Shown here: positions 1 to 8,839 of the stretch, piece by piece | Layout of the letters: each line of letters opens with the position of its first letter | Numbering within the stretch: the first letter of the stretch is position 1 | Assembly (NCBI GenBank): GCA_003427395.1 | Contig: BFEA01000217.1 | Location: forward strand, 104,417 to 133,537 | DNA: 29,121 nt | Source of the DNA: Chara braunii | Taxonomy: Eukaryota > Streptophyta > Charophyceae > Charales > Characeae | Direction of reading: 5' to 3' | Made by a program: the position numbers and the translations under genes | Notes under the pieces: model-generated | What the model saw: the letters and a program-made list of their open reading frames with translations, nothing else | The model's database searches: none | What the model was told of the DNA's origin: nothing

Positions 1-87
1 ATAGTCTAAGCTTTCAATGGGAGCATTTTATTTGAGTACAGACTTTCATTGAATTCACATGATCAGTTGAGGGCTCCAAGTCCATCA

Positions 88-1143
88 TTAAAGGGAGGGG
101 GGGCAGACAGATTGTTCAATCCCATATCCCCTGCTGGTCGCCGAGGACCTCGGAGCGGGCGCGGCGAAGTGACAGGCGCCGTAGCCCATGGCTTCAGCGA
201 ACGGTAGGTAGCCCCTCCCCGGGTTTCCTAACAGCGTAACGTAGCCACGTCCAAAGTAGTTGAAGCCGATAAGGTAGTTAAAGTCATCAAAGTGGTCGAT
301 GAAGTAGGAGTCGAGTCGATGTCGAAGCAGAGCCGCAAAATGCTGACATCCTGAAGAAGCTGATGATGGAGTATCTGAAGGTGTGAGTTAGTAGGAAGAT
401 AGTAGGTGATCAGCGTGTCGGTCGTTGAGAGGCCGAGGGTGTCGAGGAGTGTGTTGTTGACGCGCGGAGGCGTCTGTCTGGTGCTCTAGAACGGCCTAAG
501 AGGGAGCGAGTTTGTCCTCAACAATCTCCTCAGTCGGAGGAGGCGAAAGAGGGTTGTTCGGCTGAGTAGGAGCAAATGTCTCAGCACGACGAGCACGATC
601 ATATGCATGCACCAACATCCGGGCGTGCTCCAAGTGCTCGAGGGGCTCCTAAGTAGCCTCTTCGTAATGATAGTTTTTCCAACGTATAAGGTATTTGATG
701 CGTGGAGGGGTATCGTTGGCAACTCGGTGAGAAACGGTGTCGAAAACAACGAACTCCTTGTGATCGTCCACCATGATAGGTAGAGGGCTCTCACAAGGAC
801 GTCTGGCAAATTGCTTGGACGGTCTGCAGTAGGGATGCAGTAAGGAGATGTGGTATACATCGTGTACGCGAGCCTGTCGAAAGTAATCAGATAGTTTCAC
901 GCAGAAGCTGACTAGACTAGCGGCAGTATCAAAATCGACCCCCTGAAGGATGCAGCATGGACTGAACACGCAACACCTGAATTTGCGAATCGTATCTGCT
1001 TCGAGTTGCAAGTGGCGTGCGTCGACGAGCACATCGTCACCGACTTTGAATGGATGATCCATTCGTGATCGGTTCGCTCGTATGGCCATGCGAGTTTGGG
1101 ATTCAGCTAGACTCTTGTGTGCGTGGCTCGTAATCATCGTCAT
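88..1143 (-). pseudogene. pol: Integrase C-terminus, chromodomain and open C-terminal tail
   Basis: From 1143 the frame encodes the integrase C-terminal domain (FKVGDDVLVDARHL; ARVHDVYHISLLHPY) and then a chromodomain (FVVFDTVSHRV, YLIRWKNYHYEEAT). At 649-651 a TAG stands where the family has the tryptophan of the WEP motif; the frame continues EPLEHLEHARMLVHAYDRA. Further stops fall at 496-498 and 388-390. Beyond them about 99 codons are open down to a TAA at 88-90, rich in Tyr, Phe, Gly and Asp (for example FDDFNYLIGFNYFGRGY). The tail lies in the same frame as the chromodomain, so I read it as a C-terminal extension of pol. Chromodomains generally tether integrase to modified histones, which is family knowledge. 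Confidence 0.75.
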
Positions 1144-1869
1144 GTGGACGATTCAATCGTCAAGCACATGACAACGAGTATTTGGGCGCAACCGCGACGA
1201 TCGTAGAAAATTCGCGGGTACCCGAGGGTGGTAGTCGAGGTCGCAATAGAATGGCGGCATCCTTGTGGTTGGTGAAATGCGTGGTTGTATGCAATCTCCG
1301 TGTGGGCTAAGTGTCTGCTAGTCATCCTTAATAAACGTTAGGAGGATATTACCGAGATTTTTATTGGTGACCTCAGTCTGACCATCTGTTTGAGGGTGGT
1401 AAGATAATGAGAAGCAGAGTTGGGATCCATGCACCTCGTGTAGTAGGCGTCGACAGAATGTGTAGGTAAAGCGCAAGTCACGTTTGGAGATGATGCTCTG
1501 AGGTAAGTTGTGATCTCTCACGACTCGGTCAAAGACGATGTCGGCGACCTCACGAGCGCTAATGTGATAGCGGCACGAGACAAAATATGCACGCTTCGTG
1601 AAGTGATTGACAACGATCAAGATAGTCGGAAGGTGGTTCGCATTGTTCACCTCATGGCAGGTAGGACACCATTGGACGTAGGCTTTGACGAAGTCTTTGA
1701 ACTTTGACCAGACGTATAGGCGGCAAACACAAGTCAACGTCTTGTGGAATCCCATATGGTCGGCAACTACCTGATCATGGAACTCTGCTACAGCCTGAAC
1801 GCGGAGATGACCAATGGAGGAAAGACAAATATGTGGTTCTAGCGGACCATACCTACCATGCCAGTACAC
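1140..1869 (-). pseudogene. pol: Integrase of the chromovirus, catalytically broken
   Basis: The zinc-binding N-terminus is visible (VADHMGFHKTL, then QWCPTCHEVN, an HHCC arrangement). The core retains IVVNHFTKRAYF and YHPQTDGQTEVTNKNL, the latter with the catalytic glutamate. The segment that should carry the first catalytic aspartate between CHEVN and LIVVNHF is missing, and the second-aspartate motif reads ISKRDLRF where families have a SDRD-like motif. After a stop at 1318 the frame changes, and 1325-1140 encodes LAHTEIAYNHAFHQ, the conserved helix that follows the core. The loss of catalytic residues means this copy could not integrate DNA even without the stops. Confidence 0.85.
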
Positions 1870-2031
1870 GAGACCATTCTCACCGAGGGAGTATGAAGGA
1901 ACGGTCTTGCCACTCCGAAGTGTCGCGTGGATGTCATGATAATCCGGACAGTGGCGGTACTGAGTGTGATATGCATCGATTACCGACTGATCAACGGTGG
2001 TGACCGAAATGAGAGCAAGTCGGTTGGGTTC

Positions 2032-2819
2032 CTAATCGTGGTCAGGACGGTGGGACAATGCATCGGCTAAGCGGTTCGTTTCACCCTTGATAGTTTGAGT
2101 GGTGAGACCGAACTCGAATAAATCACGCAACCCGCGTGTCTGTCGAGGGGAAAGCTTAGGCTTCATGAGGAAAGTCGGGACAACAGAGTTATCCGTATGC
2201 ACCGTGAATGACACCCCGTGCAGATAATGACGCCAATGTCGGGTAGCATACCTACTGCGAGAACCTCACGTTCATAGGCAGTGTAGTTTATCTCGACATG
2301 CAGTAGCGGACGGGAGTAGAAGGCGATTGGACAATCCCTATCACGAGCCTCGACAGTCTCATCCGATGGTCGAGGAGTAAGTGACGAAAGGACTGTCAGT
2401 GGAGGGAGGTGGTGGAAGGATTGGCATCAGACGAGAAGCAGTGTCAGCGGGGGTAGGAGAAGTGAGAGAAAAACTACAATTTGATTCAACTAATTTATGA
2501 AGATCATCTTTTTTTTTTTATACCAAATCCTTGTTTTTTAAAGCATCCTGTATTTCAGCAGATGAAGATTGATTTAAACTTTTTTTTTTTTTTTGTCAAA
2601 CGTCGTCTCCACAAGGCGCCTTTAAGAATCCACTGAAGAGCTAAGGTTTCTTGACGACTCTTTGGTATAATGTCCACGGGAATAAGGGGAGTCAAAAGGA
2701 GTGAGAACTTGAAATATCTGAGAAAGTTTAACTTCGACTGCAAAATCTGATGCATAGGTGGTGAGTATGAAGGAACAATCAAAATCGGGAAGGCGAACAA
2801 CTAAGGCACAAGTCACCAC
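2032..2819 (-). pseudogene. pol: RNase H domain of the chromovirus, split and broken
   Basis: RNase H degrades the RNA strand of the RNA:DNA hybrid during reverse transcription. The N-terminal part is at 2819-2622, where RLPDFDCSFILTTYASDFAV corresponds to the first acidic-residue strand of Ty3/gypsy RNase H. The middle is at about 2330-2260 (CPIAFYSRPLLHVEINYTAY, then EREVLAV). The C-terminal part at 2214-2032 reads FTVHTDNSVVPTF, SPRQTRGLRDLFEFGL and KGETNRLADALSHRPD, the usual end of this domain. Between about 2470 and 2620 is low-complexity T-rich DNA that separates the pieces. Order and motif content are convincing, but the reading frame is interrupted several times. Confidence 0.85.
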
Positions 2820-2994
2820 CTTCTTGAAAGCGCGAAAAGCAACCTCGTAAAGGAGTGTCCAAAATCATGGCGGGTTCTTCCGGAGGAGGGTGGAGGTAAG
2901 GATGTAGGAAATTAACGTATCATCGAATGAAGTTACTGTAGTAACTCATGAATCCGAAGAAACTGCGAAGCTACTTGGCGGATGTGAGGACGGG

Positions 2995-3605
2995 TCACTC
3001 CACAATAGCAGTGATTTTCACGTCGTCCATGTAGAGACCCTGGTCAGATAAATGGTGTAATAAAAAATCTACTTTGCATCGGGCAAAGCGGCACTTACTG
3101 GGCTTGGCATAAAAGTCATGCTTGCGTAAGCGTTGTAGGACATCGTGGAGATGTTTAAGATGGTCTTCTAAGGTACGAGTGTAGACCAAGAAGTCATCCA
3201 GGTACACGAGAACGTATTCTTCAAGATATCGTTCATCGCCATCTGAAAGATGGCGGGTGCGTTGGTGAGGCCAAATGACATCACCGTGAACTAATAGTGG
3301 CCGAAGTGCGACCGAAATACGGTTTTCGGTCGGTCCTATGTGGCAATGCGGATCTGGTGGTAACCGTTACGAAGATCGATCTTCGTGAAGAAGTGGTTGT
3401 CCTCCAGACGGTCAAACAACGCATCCGCCGGAGGCATGGGATAACTGTTTTTAACCATGTAACGGTTATGGCCGCTATAATCAATGCAGAGGCGGAGAGT
3501 TTCGTCCGCTTTGAAAGCAAAGAGAACGGGTGCACGCCAGGGGGAGTGACTGAGTTTAATGAAACCCAGTTGAAGGAGCTCATCAACATGAAGCTTGAGT
3601 TTCAT
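2995..3605 (-). pseudogene. pol: Reverse transcriptase domain of the chromovirus, broken
   Basis: RNA-dependent DNA polymerase of a Ty3/gypsy element. The first block (3605-3336) contains the fingers and palm motifs LGFIKLSHSPWRAPVLF, LRLCIDYSGHNRYMVKNSYP and FTKIDLRNGYHQIRI, the last holding the first catalytic aspartate. After a frame change the second block (3207-2995) begins MYLDDFLVYTRTLEDHLKHL, with the YLDD active-site motif followed by the usual KPSKC segment. The 3335-3208 stretch still encodes recognisable palm sequence in a shifted frame with a stop. The domain is recognisable with high confidence but cannot be translated as one product. Confidence 0.9.
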
Positions 3606-3700
3606 CGTCTATGAAATCGAGAGTCGGTAGGATGCCTGATGGTGGATGTGATAGTCAAGCACGAGCTGGATAAAATACTCTACACCGCACGTCGGAGAGA

Positions 3701-4292
3701 TTGCATTGTATGAGAAATACGGGGGAAAGATGTCATGGTACTCTCGGATCAGGTCTTAAACAGGGGATGTGCTCTATTCGAATACGGTCCTTCAAGGCTG
3801 TGTAACTGCGGTTTGGTCAAGAGAGAAGACGTTGTGGGTTTGGAGGGGTGATCAGGCTCTGTAAGAGGGTCATTGCAGTGGTTTGGAGGTTAGTTAGAGA
3901 GTCATTACTTAGTATTTTGATCGCGGTTCGACCGTCTTGCTGGACTTTGGCCGCCATTGCAGGGTTCTCAAGCGTTTGAAAATATCAAGGCCCTCTTGCA
4001 TGAGTTGAGTTGTGCTTTTTTTGTATCTTGGGAGTCTGTAACCCCTTTTTCTGACCTTTTTATTATAAGTTTCCTTTGTGGTTAGGAGAGGAAGGCGGCA
4101 AGTGGGATTACAACCTACAAGACCACAGCAAGACCTTGTGGGAGGTCTACCCACTGATTGCGGGAGCTCTACCGGAGCCTAAGCGAGGTTCTGGAGGCAG
4201 AGAATTGGGAGGTATTGTTTTTTTTTGTTGTATAAACTCGGTCATGCCCTTATTATTACATTCTTGGTCTTAATGGAAAATTTGTGATGATT
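3701..4292. other. Non-coding, no recognisable feature
   Basis: Probably upstream remnants of the minus-strand chromovirus, but I find no gag, protease or LTR motif. Short T-rich runs are present. No ORF here has a recognisable domain. Confidence 0.5.
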
Positions 4293-4500
4293 GTTTGCGA
4301 CGATTTGAGTGGATCTGGACGTGATGTTGTATCGACAGATCCGGACGCTTTGCTTTTGATTGCCTGAAAGTTGGATTGGGTATGAACATGACGTCATATC
4401 AACTGATCCGGGAGCTTTACTATTGTTTGATTGCGATGATCTGAATGGGCTTGGACATGATGTTGCATCAACTTACTCGAGCGCTTTGTTGTCATGGTAC
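4293..4500. repeat. Three degenerate tandem repeats of about 68 bp
   Basis: Units begin near 4311, 4377 and 4445. Each has the pattern GGAC(G/A)TGATGTTG-like, then ATC(G/A)AC, then GATCCGGACGCTTTGCTTTT-like, ending in TTGATTGC. They are diverged but aligned by eye along most of their length. No coding signal. Confidence 0.65.
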
Positions 4501-4768
4501 TGTCGATTTGCTTGTTAATTCTGCTCTTGTTTATGCCTACTAAACCCCATTTCTACGCCTCTCTGGTCAGAGTGACACACATGCATGTGCTCCTATAATT
4601 CTTTTTCTTTTCATAATTTGAACCAGATTAAGTAAAGAAACACCTGTGTAAGCTTCACCTATTTTTGTTATTGTTTGAACTAAGACAAAAGGAGCATGAA
4701 CTGGGGGAAGGCGGGAGGAAGGTGGTTTTGCTTTAATTAACTGGGTCTCCAAATGGGTTCAAGTTACA
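4501..4768. other. Spacer between repeat arrays
   Basis: T-rich unique-looking sequence; nothing recognised. Confidence 0.4.
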
Positions 4769-5180
4769 CAATATGACCGAATGGTTTGGCCTGACCGCTT
4801 TGCTTTATTTTGTTTCCGTTGCACCTAGACAATGTGGCTTCAGTTCGGTCTGGTTGTTGTAGTGTTGTTGATTTCGTTTTCTATATAGTCATGCAATGTA
4901 GCTTCGATTTGGCCTAGCTATGGTATTGTTTGTCTTCTTGACGATCAGACAATGTGGCTTCGGTTCGTTCTTATTGTCGTACCTATGTTAACTTTTTTCC
5001 ATGCAGCTAGGCAATGTGGCTTCGGTTTGGTCTGGTTGTTGTTCTTTGGGTGATTTGTCTGTTGAAAGGATTTTAAAATTGGCAATGCGGCCGAAATGGT
5101 TTAACTCAACTACTTGTTTTATCCGATGGAGGTTTAAACTAATGACTAAGCAATGTGACTTCGGTTTGACTTAGTCTGAG
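4769..5180. repeat. Degenerate tandem array, about 64-bp period, seven units
   Basis: The core CAATGTGGCTTCGGTTTGG recurs, with changes, at about 4769, 4830, 4894, 4950, 5012, 5083 and 5151, giving spacings of 56-71 bp. The first and fifth copies are the most diverged (CAATATGACCGAA and CAATGCGGCCGAA). Spacer sequence between cores is T/G-rich and poorly conserved. This is an old minisatellite-like array; the variable repeats exclude a CRISPR interpretation. Confidence 0.75.
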
Positions 5181-5244
5181 GTTGCGCACATAATGGGAAC
5201 TGAGAATAAGACTTTCGAAAATTTATTTTTGTATATCTATAGCG

Positions 5245-5586
5245 GATAAGACTAGTCCGACATTGTTTCTAAGATAACTGGTCTGATTTGAGCCTTATCA
5301 CAAACAAGAAAGTATAATTAAGAGTTATAATTGAGAGTAACAGGTGTCGACTGAGGATTGTTTTTAAGATAAATGGCTCAGTTCTACGCCCACTTTGAAC
5401 ACTAAGGACAGAGATATATATGAAATTTGGCTATTAAATAGTTAAGGGTTGACTAGACATTGTTTCTAAGATGAATGGTCTAGTCACATATCCAATGAAG
5501 AGAGACGCACTTGTGCAATATGTTTGTGTTTAACTATGGCAACGAGTTATGCATTGTTTCCAAGATGAATGAACTAACTCAATGTC
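5245..5586. repeat. Array of four stem-loops with conserved loop and covarying stems
   Basis: A conserved core ATTGTTTCTAAGATGAAT occurs near 5262, 5357, 5459 and 5553 (spacing 94-102 bp). In each copy the flanks are inverted repeats of different sequence: GACTAGAC/GTCTAGTC in the third copy, ACTGAG/CTCAGT in the second, GAGTTA/TAACTC in the fourth, and a weaker TCCGAC/GTCTGA in the first, which also has outer GATAAG/CTTATC. The right arm has an extra unpaired G next to AAT in the first three. The cores also read in one frame as a peptide like DIVSKMNGLV, but surrounding stops make a protein repeat unlikely. Confidence 0.75.
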
Positions 5587-6534
5587 TTATGTAAGCAGCA
5601 ACGAAATTTCTACAAATCTAAGGAACTTGTTAAATTTAGTCCTTGCAAAACTCAAACATTTGTCTCCAAATCATATATGACTTAGTATAAATCTTGAAAA
5701 CGTATTTCTGTAAGGGGAGTATTATCTAAATTTTTACTAATCTTCGTCAAGTTGGTCGTGGACCTCGTCCTGGTTTCAGCAGTTTCGTTGATCTTTGGTG
5801 GTGGTCGTATTGTTGTTGATAATAGTTTTGCTACTCCTAGAAGTTAGCCTGTCATTGGTCGTAATCACGATTTCCACCTAGATGTTGTTTATCTTTCGGT
5901 ATACCATCGTGTACCACTTCGATTCAGTGGTCCATGGTCAGGGACGTGCTTATCACCTTTTACACATATGGTTTCACCTAACTCGTTATAATTAGGACTA
6001 CAGTACTGGTTGTCGTCTTCGGGCGGGTGCAATTGGAAGAAAAAAATTTGGATAAGGTGGATGAGGTTGCGTTTGGCTTGCAAGAAGTCATCTTGGAAAT
6101 TCACCTGATGGTTGGACGTAGCAAGGACTGACAGTTTGGGAGCCTTTTCCTTAGGCTCTATGACCGGTGGTGCATCGCGACTTCCGATTAGAGAGACGGC
6201 TTGCTTCAATGAATGTCCGTTAACAAACAGGATGTCGACCTGCTATATGTCATTGTAGTACTGCACATGTTGTTAGCCTATGACGTTGGTTACTTAGAGT
6301 TGAAGGAGTTGTTACTGACTGCACGACTGATGTGTTTTTAACTGTTGAGTTATTGTGGTGTACCTTGCTGCAACTCGTGGTTGCTGTACTCGTAGTTCTC
6401 TATAGGTTCTAATGCACTCTGCCTACGTTCTTGGAAAATGCGAAAGCCCACCCAACCATGTGACGCAGGAGTTAAAAAAAAAAAAATCACAAGCGGTTAT
6501 CGGGTAGCTGAAAATTCTGAAGTGAGAGTTTAGG
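5587..6534. other. No supported gene; one unassigned minus ORF at 5889-6209
   Basis: A 106-codon minus-strand ORF (6209-5889) has no motif I recognise. Downstream on the same strand a Gln/Tyr-rich stretch (YYQQQYDHH) and an Arg/Pro-rich stretch (KPGRGPRP) are encoded among stops. This could be the decayed gag of the minus-strand chromovirus, as gag would lie on this side of its RT, but no zinc knuckle or capsid motif is visible. A run of 13 A lies at about 6474-6486. Confidence 0.3.
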
Positions 6535-6895
6535 GCAGTCTGAAAATCCTGAATTCTCCTGAAGTGGTGAAAGGTTCGAAGACCCTGAAAACCACCTGTT
6601 TAGGCACGCTGCATCCTGAAGTGGTGAAGGCTGTCGTTAAGTGGTCAAGTAAGAGTCTTGGGTAGTCTGAAAATTCTGAATGGTCCCGAAGTGGTGAAAG
6701 GTCCGAAGACCATGAAAACCACTCTTCACCACTTGAGGATGCAACCTGCCTAAACAGGTGGTTTTCAGGGTCTTCGGAGCTTTCACCACTTCAGGGCCAG
6801 TCCTAAATGGTCCTGAAGTGGTGAAAGCTCCGAAGACCCTGAAAACCACCTGTTTAGGCAGGCTGCATCCTGAAGTGGTAAAGGGTGTCCTGAAG
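6535..6895. repeat. Direct and inverted repeat cluster with a 67-bp palindrome arm
   Basis: The unit starts CCTGAAGTGGTGAAAG and continues through GACCCTGAAAACCACC and TGTTTAGGCAGGCTGCATCC. Direct copies lie at about 6558-6635, 6679-6722 (partial) and 6812-6890. An inverted copy at 6729-6795 matches 6812-6878 at all but two of 67 positions, separated by 16 bp, so the region can form a long hairpin. The element resembles a foldback or MITE-like structure, but no transposase, clear termini or target duplication were identified. Confidence 0.8.
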
Positions 6896-7367
6896 TGGTG
6901 ATGACAAATACGATTGTTGTTAACCTTCTCTCAAAAAAGTAAGAGACAACTTGGGAACAACGTTGAAACAACCCCGCGAGCCACCGAGACGGATGCGGTG
7001 ACGTTGTCCTCTCGCCGCTTTAACCGGGTGCGCTTGTTATACTTTCCACATGCCCCTACGACAGGATAGGTTCTCGTAGGGCACAACTTACCTTCCCTAA
7101 CGGGTTGTCACCACGCTTAGAGGTGTATCCCTACCAAGCTACTGACCCACGTGCGAAAGTTTTTAAATGCAACTGAAGAGGTACGTAAGTCGAGGATGTT
7201 TGCTCGATTCGCTGCAGTATAAGAAACGCCTGGTTAAAATGCCTATTGAACTCGGACGTAATTCGTCCTTTAGGGCGTTGATCTCCTGAGTACGAAGCAT
7301 GCATCAGTCAACTAGGACAGTCTCAACCAAGCGTGAAACCCCCAGCTCAAACCTAGTCTCTTTAGAC
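6896..7367. other. Flanking DNA left of the large retrotransposon, no gene seen
   Basis: No ORF with recognisable motifs. A small hairpin (CCCTACGA at 7054-7061 pairing with TCGTAGGG at 7074-7081) is present. This is the sequence into which the large element inserted. Confidence 0.5.
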
Positions 7368-7371
7368 ACGA
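7368..7371. repeat. Left target site duplication ACGA
   Basis: ACGA directly precedes the TG of the 5' LTR and recurs at 28884-28887 directly after the CA of the 3' LTR. A 4-bp duplication is within the range for Ty3/gypsy elements, although 5 bp is commoner. Confidence 0.75.
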
Positions 7372-7378
7372 TGACGGG

Positions 7379-7404
7379 GCAGAAACCCTTACAAGGGTAT
7401 CCGC
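7379..7404 (+). promoter_or_regulatory. Hairpin at the LTR start
   Basis: GCAGA and ACCCTT pair with AAGGGT and TCTGC around a 2-nt loop with one A/A mismatch. The 3' LTR copy (22795-22820) is perfect apart from that mismatch; this copy has one further change (TCCGC). Being so close to the LTR edge, it could matter for integrase recognition or for RNA packaging; the role is inference. Confidence 0.6.
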
Positions 7405-7929
7405 CGGCGTTTTGACGGCTCGAGGGAAGGCGCCGTTCTATCCGTAAGCTGACGGGGCGTCGGTAAGCGAGTAAAAGACAAAGTAAACATAATCCGCCGC
7501 GGCGCGGCAAAAGATTTAATGGGTATCCCAACCCCCTGTACATATTTACATTTCTTTTCTTATCGGGTATTGACCCCACGTCTGTCTTTTCAAAATTTGT
7601 TACTCAGACTCTAGGGTTGGGCACCCAAGTGGTTGTAGATAGGGCAGTTGACGCTACAAAGACATATCGCGGCGGAAACTACTAAAGGAAGGAAGCCGCA
7701 ACAACAGGGATGTCGGGGCTACCATTCCCCTTCGCCCCCACCATCAGAACGACGCACTACGACCTAAACAAAAGGTCGCCGTGTGGCCCATCGGCCGTGC
7801 AATTCAGGGTCCATCGGAGGAAAAAACCAACGTAAAAAAATACCTGGAGCACGACTGCAACATAGGAGAAAGGGGGAAGTCTAAGAGGGAGACGCTCGAA
7901 TTAAAGGCCTATCCGAGAAGACTATCGAA
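7405..7929 (+). other. LTR segment without genes
   Basis: No ORF with motif support. It differs from the 3' LTR at about 5-6% of positions up to 7798, after which the copies become identical. Confidence 0.5.
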
Positions 7930-8281
7930 AAAGGACCTACCCTACCGCAACCCTTATAGGACTCAACCCCGCTCCTACGCCGTGTGTGTGCGCGCCATGC
8001 CATTTAACTAGGAAAAAATGGGTGTCTAGGTAATATGACAGGAAGCCGTGGAAATAGGCGCATCGGGACCAAGCATTCCCCGGCGTTCCTACCACTAGGA
8101 CAATGTGCGACATCCTAAAAAGAATGGGGTCGGCCGCGCGATTCAGAGCTCGACGGTTGGAAACGGCCGCGCCGGGCAATGGTCTGAAGGCGGCGCGATA
8201 GCGGGCAAAACTAAGGGTTGGAGTTGAAAATTTACCTACGGAAACCTACCCGTAAGAACGCACCCTATCTGAATTTCTATA
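7799..8281. other. 483-bp tract identical between the two LTRs
   Basis: Comparison by eye with 23215-23697 finds no differences, whereas about 24 differences occur in the preceding 427 bp and about 20 in the following 430 bp. The tract has no convincing coding potential on the plus strand; an 80-codon minus-strand ORF (8179-7937) is also identical simply because the DNA is. Confidence 0.85.
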
Positions 8282-8409
8282 AGCCGGACCCCTCGCCTAC
8301 GCCATACCTACCTATCACACGGCCCAGCTAGGCTAGGAGGGTGTGAGGACGGTGCAAAGGGGGAGGCGCTAAGTGGAAAAAGGCCTAAAGGAACATGCCT
8401 CGGGAAAAT

Positions 8410-8720
8410 TAGTATGCTACCCGGCGTGTACCTTTCTTATAGTAAGGGCGCTCCCACCTATGCCATGGTAGGAGCTAGCCCAGTGTGTTCGGAGGCGGGA
8501 TGACAAGCAGCTAGTATATGGATCCAGCCCCACTACCTCCGACCGTCGGGCTGGCTCCCGTTTTGGAACGACGGAGCAAGTAAGCACTGGCGGGGCGCCT
8601 CGCCCAACGGTAGAAATACAGGCGGCGCTCCTACCTGTACCATGGTAGGAGCTAGCCCAATGGGTTTGAGAGCGGTCCGACAACCACCGGATACGCGGAT
8701 CGAGCCCGCGCACGCCATGT
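8410..8720 (+). repeat. tRNA-like tandem modules, plus strand
   Basis: Two units about 180 bp apart share GCCATGGTAGGAGCTAGCCC-like sequence (about 8462 and 8640). Each has an A-box-like element (TAGCCCAGTGTG at 8476-8487; TAGCCCAATGGG at 8653-8664) and, 30-45 bp on, a B-box-like element (GGATCCAGCCC at 8520-8530; GGATCGAGCCC at 8697-8707; consensus GGTTCGANNCC). The spacing suits an internal RNA polymerase III promoter. The 3' LTR counterparts lie at 23826-24136, with GGATCGAGCCC in both units. More diverged relatives may occur near 7937 and 8240. Anticodon stems are imperfect, so these are not functional tRNA genes; a SINE-like origin is possible. Confidence 0.5.
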
Positions 8721-8839
8721 TTTGCGGACAATAGGAGGGCCGAAGGCGCCCGATTCGAATAAGGCACAGGGCGGCATCCGCCACGCCACCTGGAAAATCG
8801 CACGAAATGGAGTCCGCCGCCAAAAAAAAAAAAAAAAAA

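Larger units (their letters stand above)
1..3700 (-). mobile_element. Decayed Ty3/gypsy chromovirus, minus strand, truncated by the window edge
   Basis: Reading the minus strand from about 3.6 kb down to position 88 gives RT, RNase H, integrase and chromodomain remnants in canonical Ty3/gypsy order (RT-RH-IN-chromodomain). Most of pol from 3207 to 88 lies in a single minus-strand frame, broken by stops and short frameshifts; the first RT block is in another frame. The chromodomain places it among chromoviruses. I could not identify gag, protease or either LTR; the downstream LTR would lie at or beyond position 1. The density of stops indicates an old dead copy, unrelated in sequence to the large element at 7372-28883 and in opposite orientation. 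Confidence 0.85.

Noticed and set aside
92-104. Purine run as a polypurine tract
   Set aside because: It is purine-rich on the plus strand, but the adjacent chromovirus is on the minus strand, where a tract would appear as pyrimidines.
4769-5180. Regularly spaced repeats that could suggest a CRISPR array
   Set aside because: Repeats are strongly diverged, the spacing varies (56-71 bp), and the context is a eukaryotic transposon landscape without cas genes.
5245-5586. A protein with DIVSKMNGLV-type repeats
   Set aside because: The peptide is readable at each core, but stops occur between units and two of the three spacings are not multiples of three; the stem complementarity is the stronger signal.
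8640-8720. A genuine tRNA gene
   Set aside because: A and B boxes are fair, but the anticodon stem is imperfect, U33 is missing and no proper acceptor stem pairs.
8417-8823. Overlapping minus-strand ORFs of 128 and 96 codons in the LTR
   Set aside because: They run through the tandem tRNA-like units, repeat internally with the unit, and show no domain. The 3' LTR keeps only parts of them.
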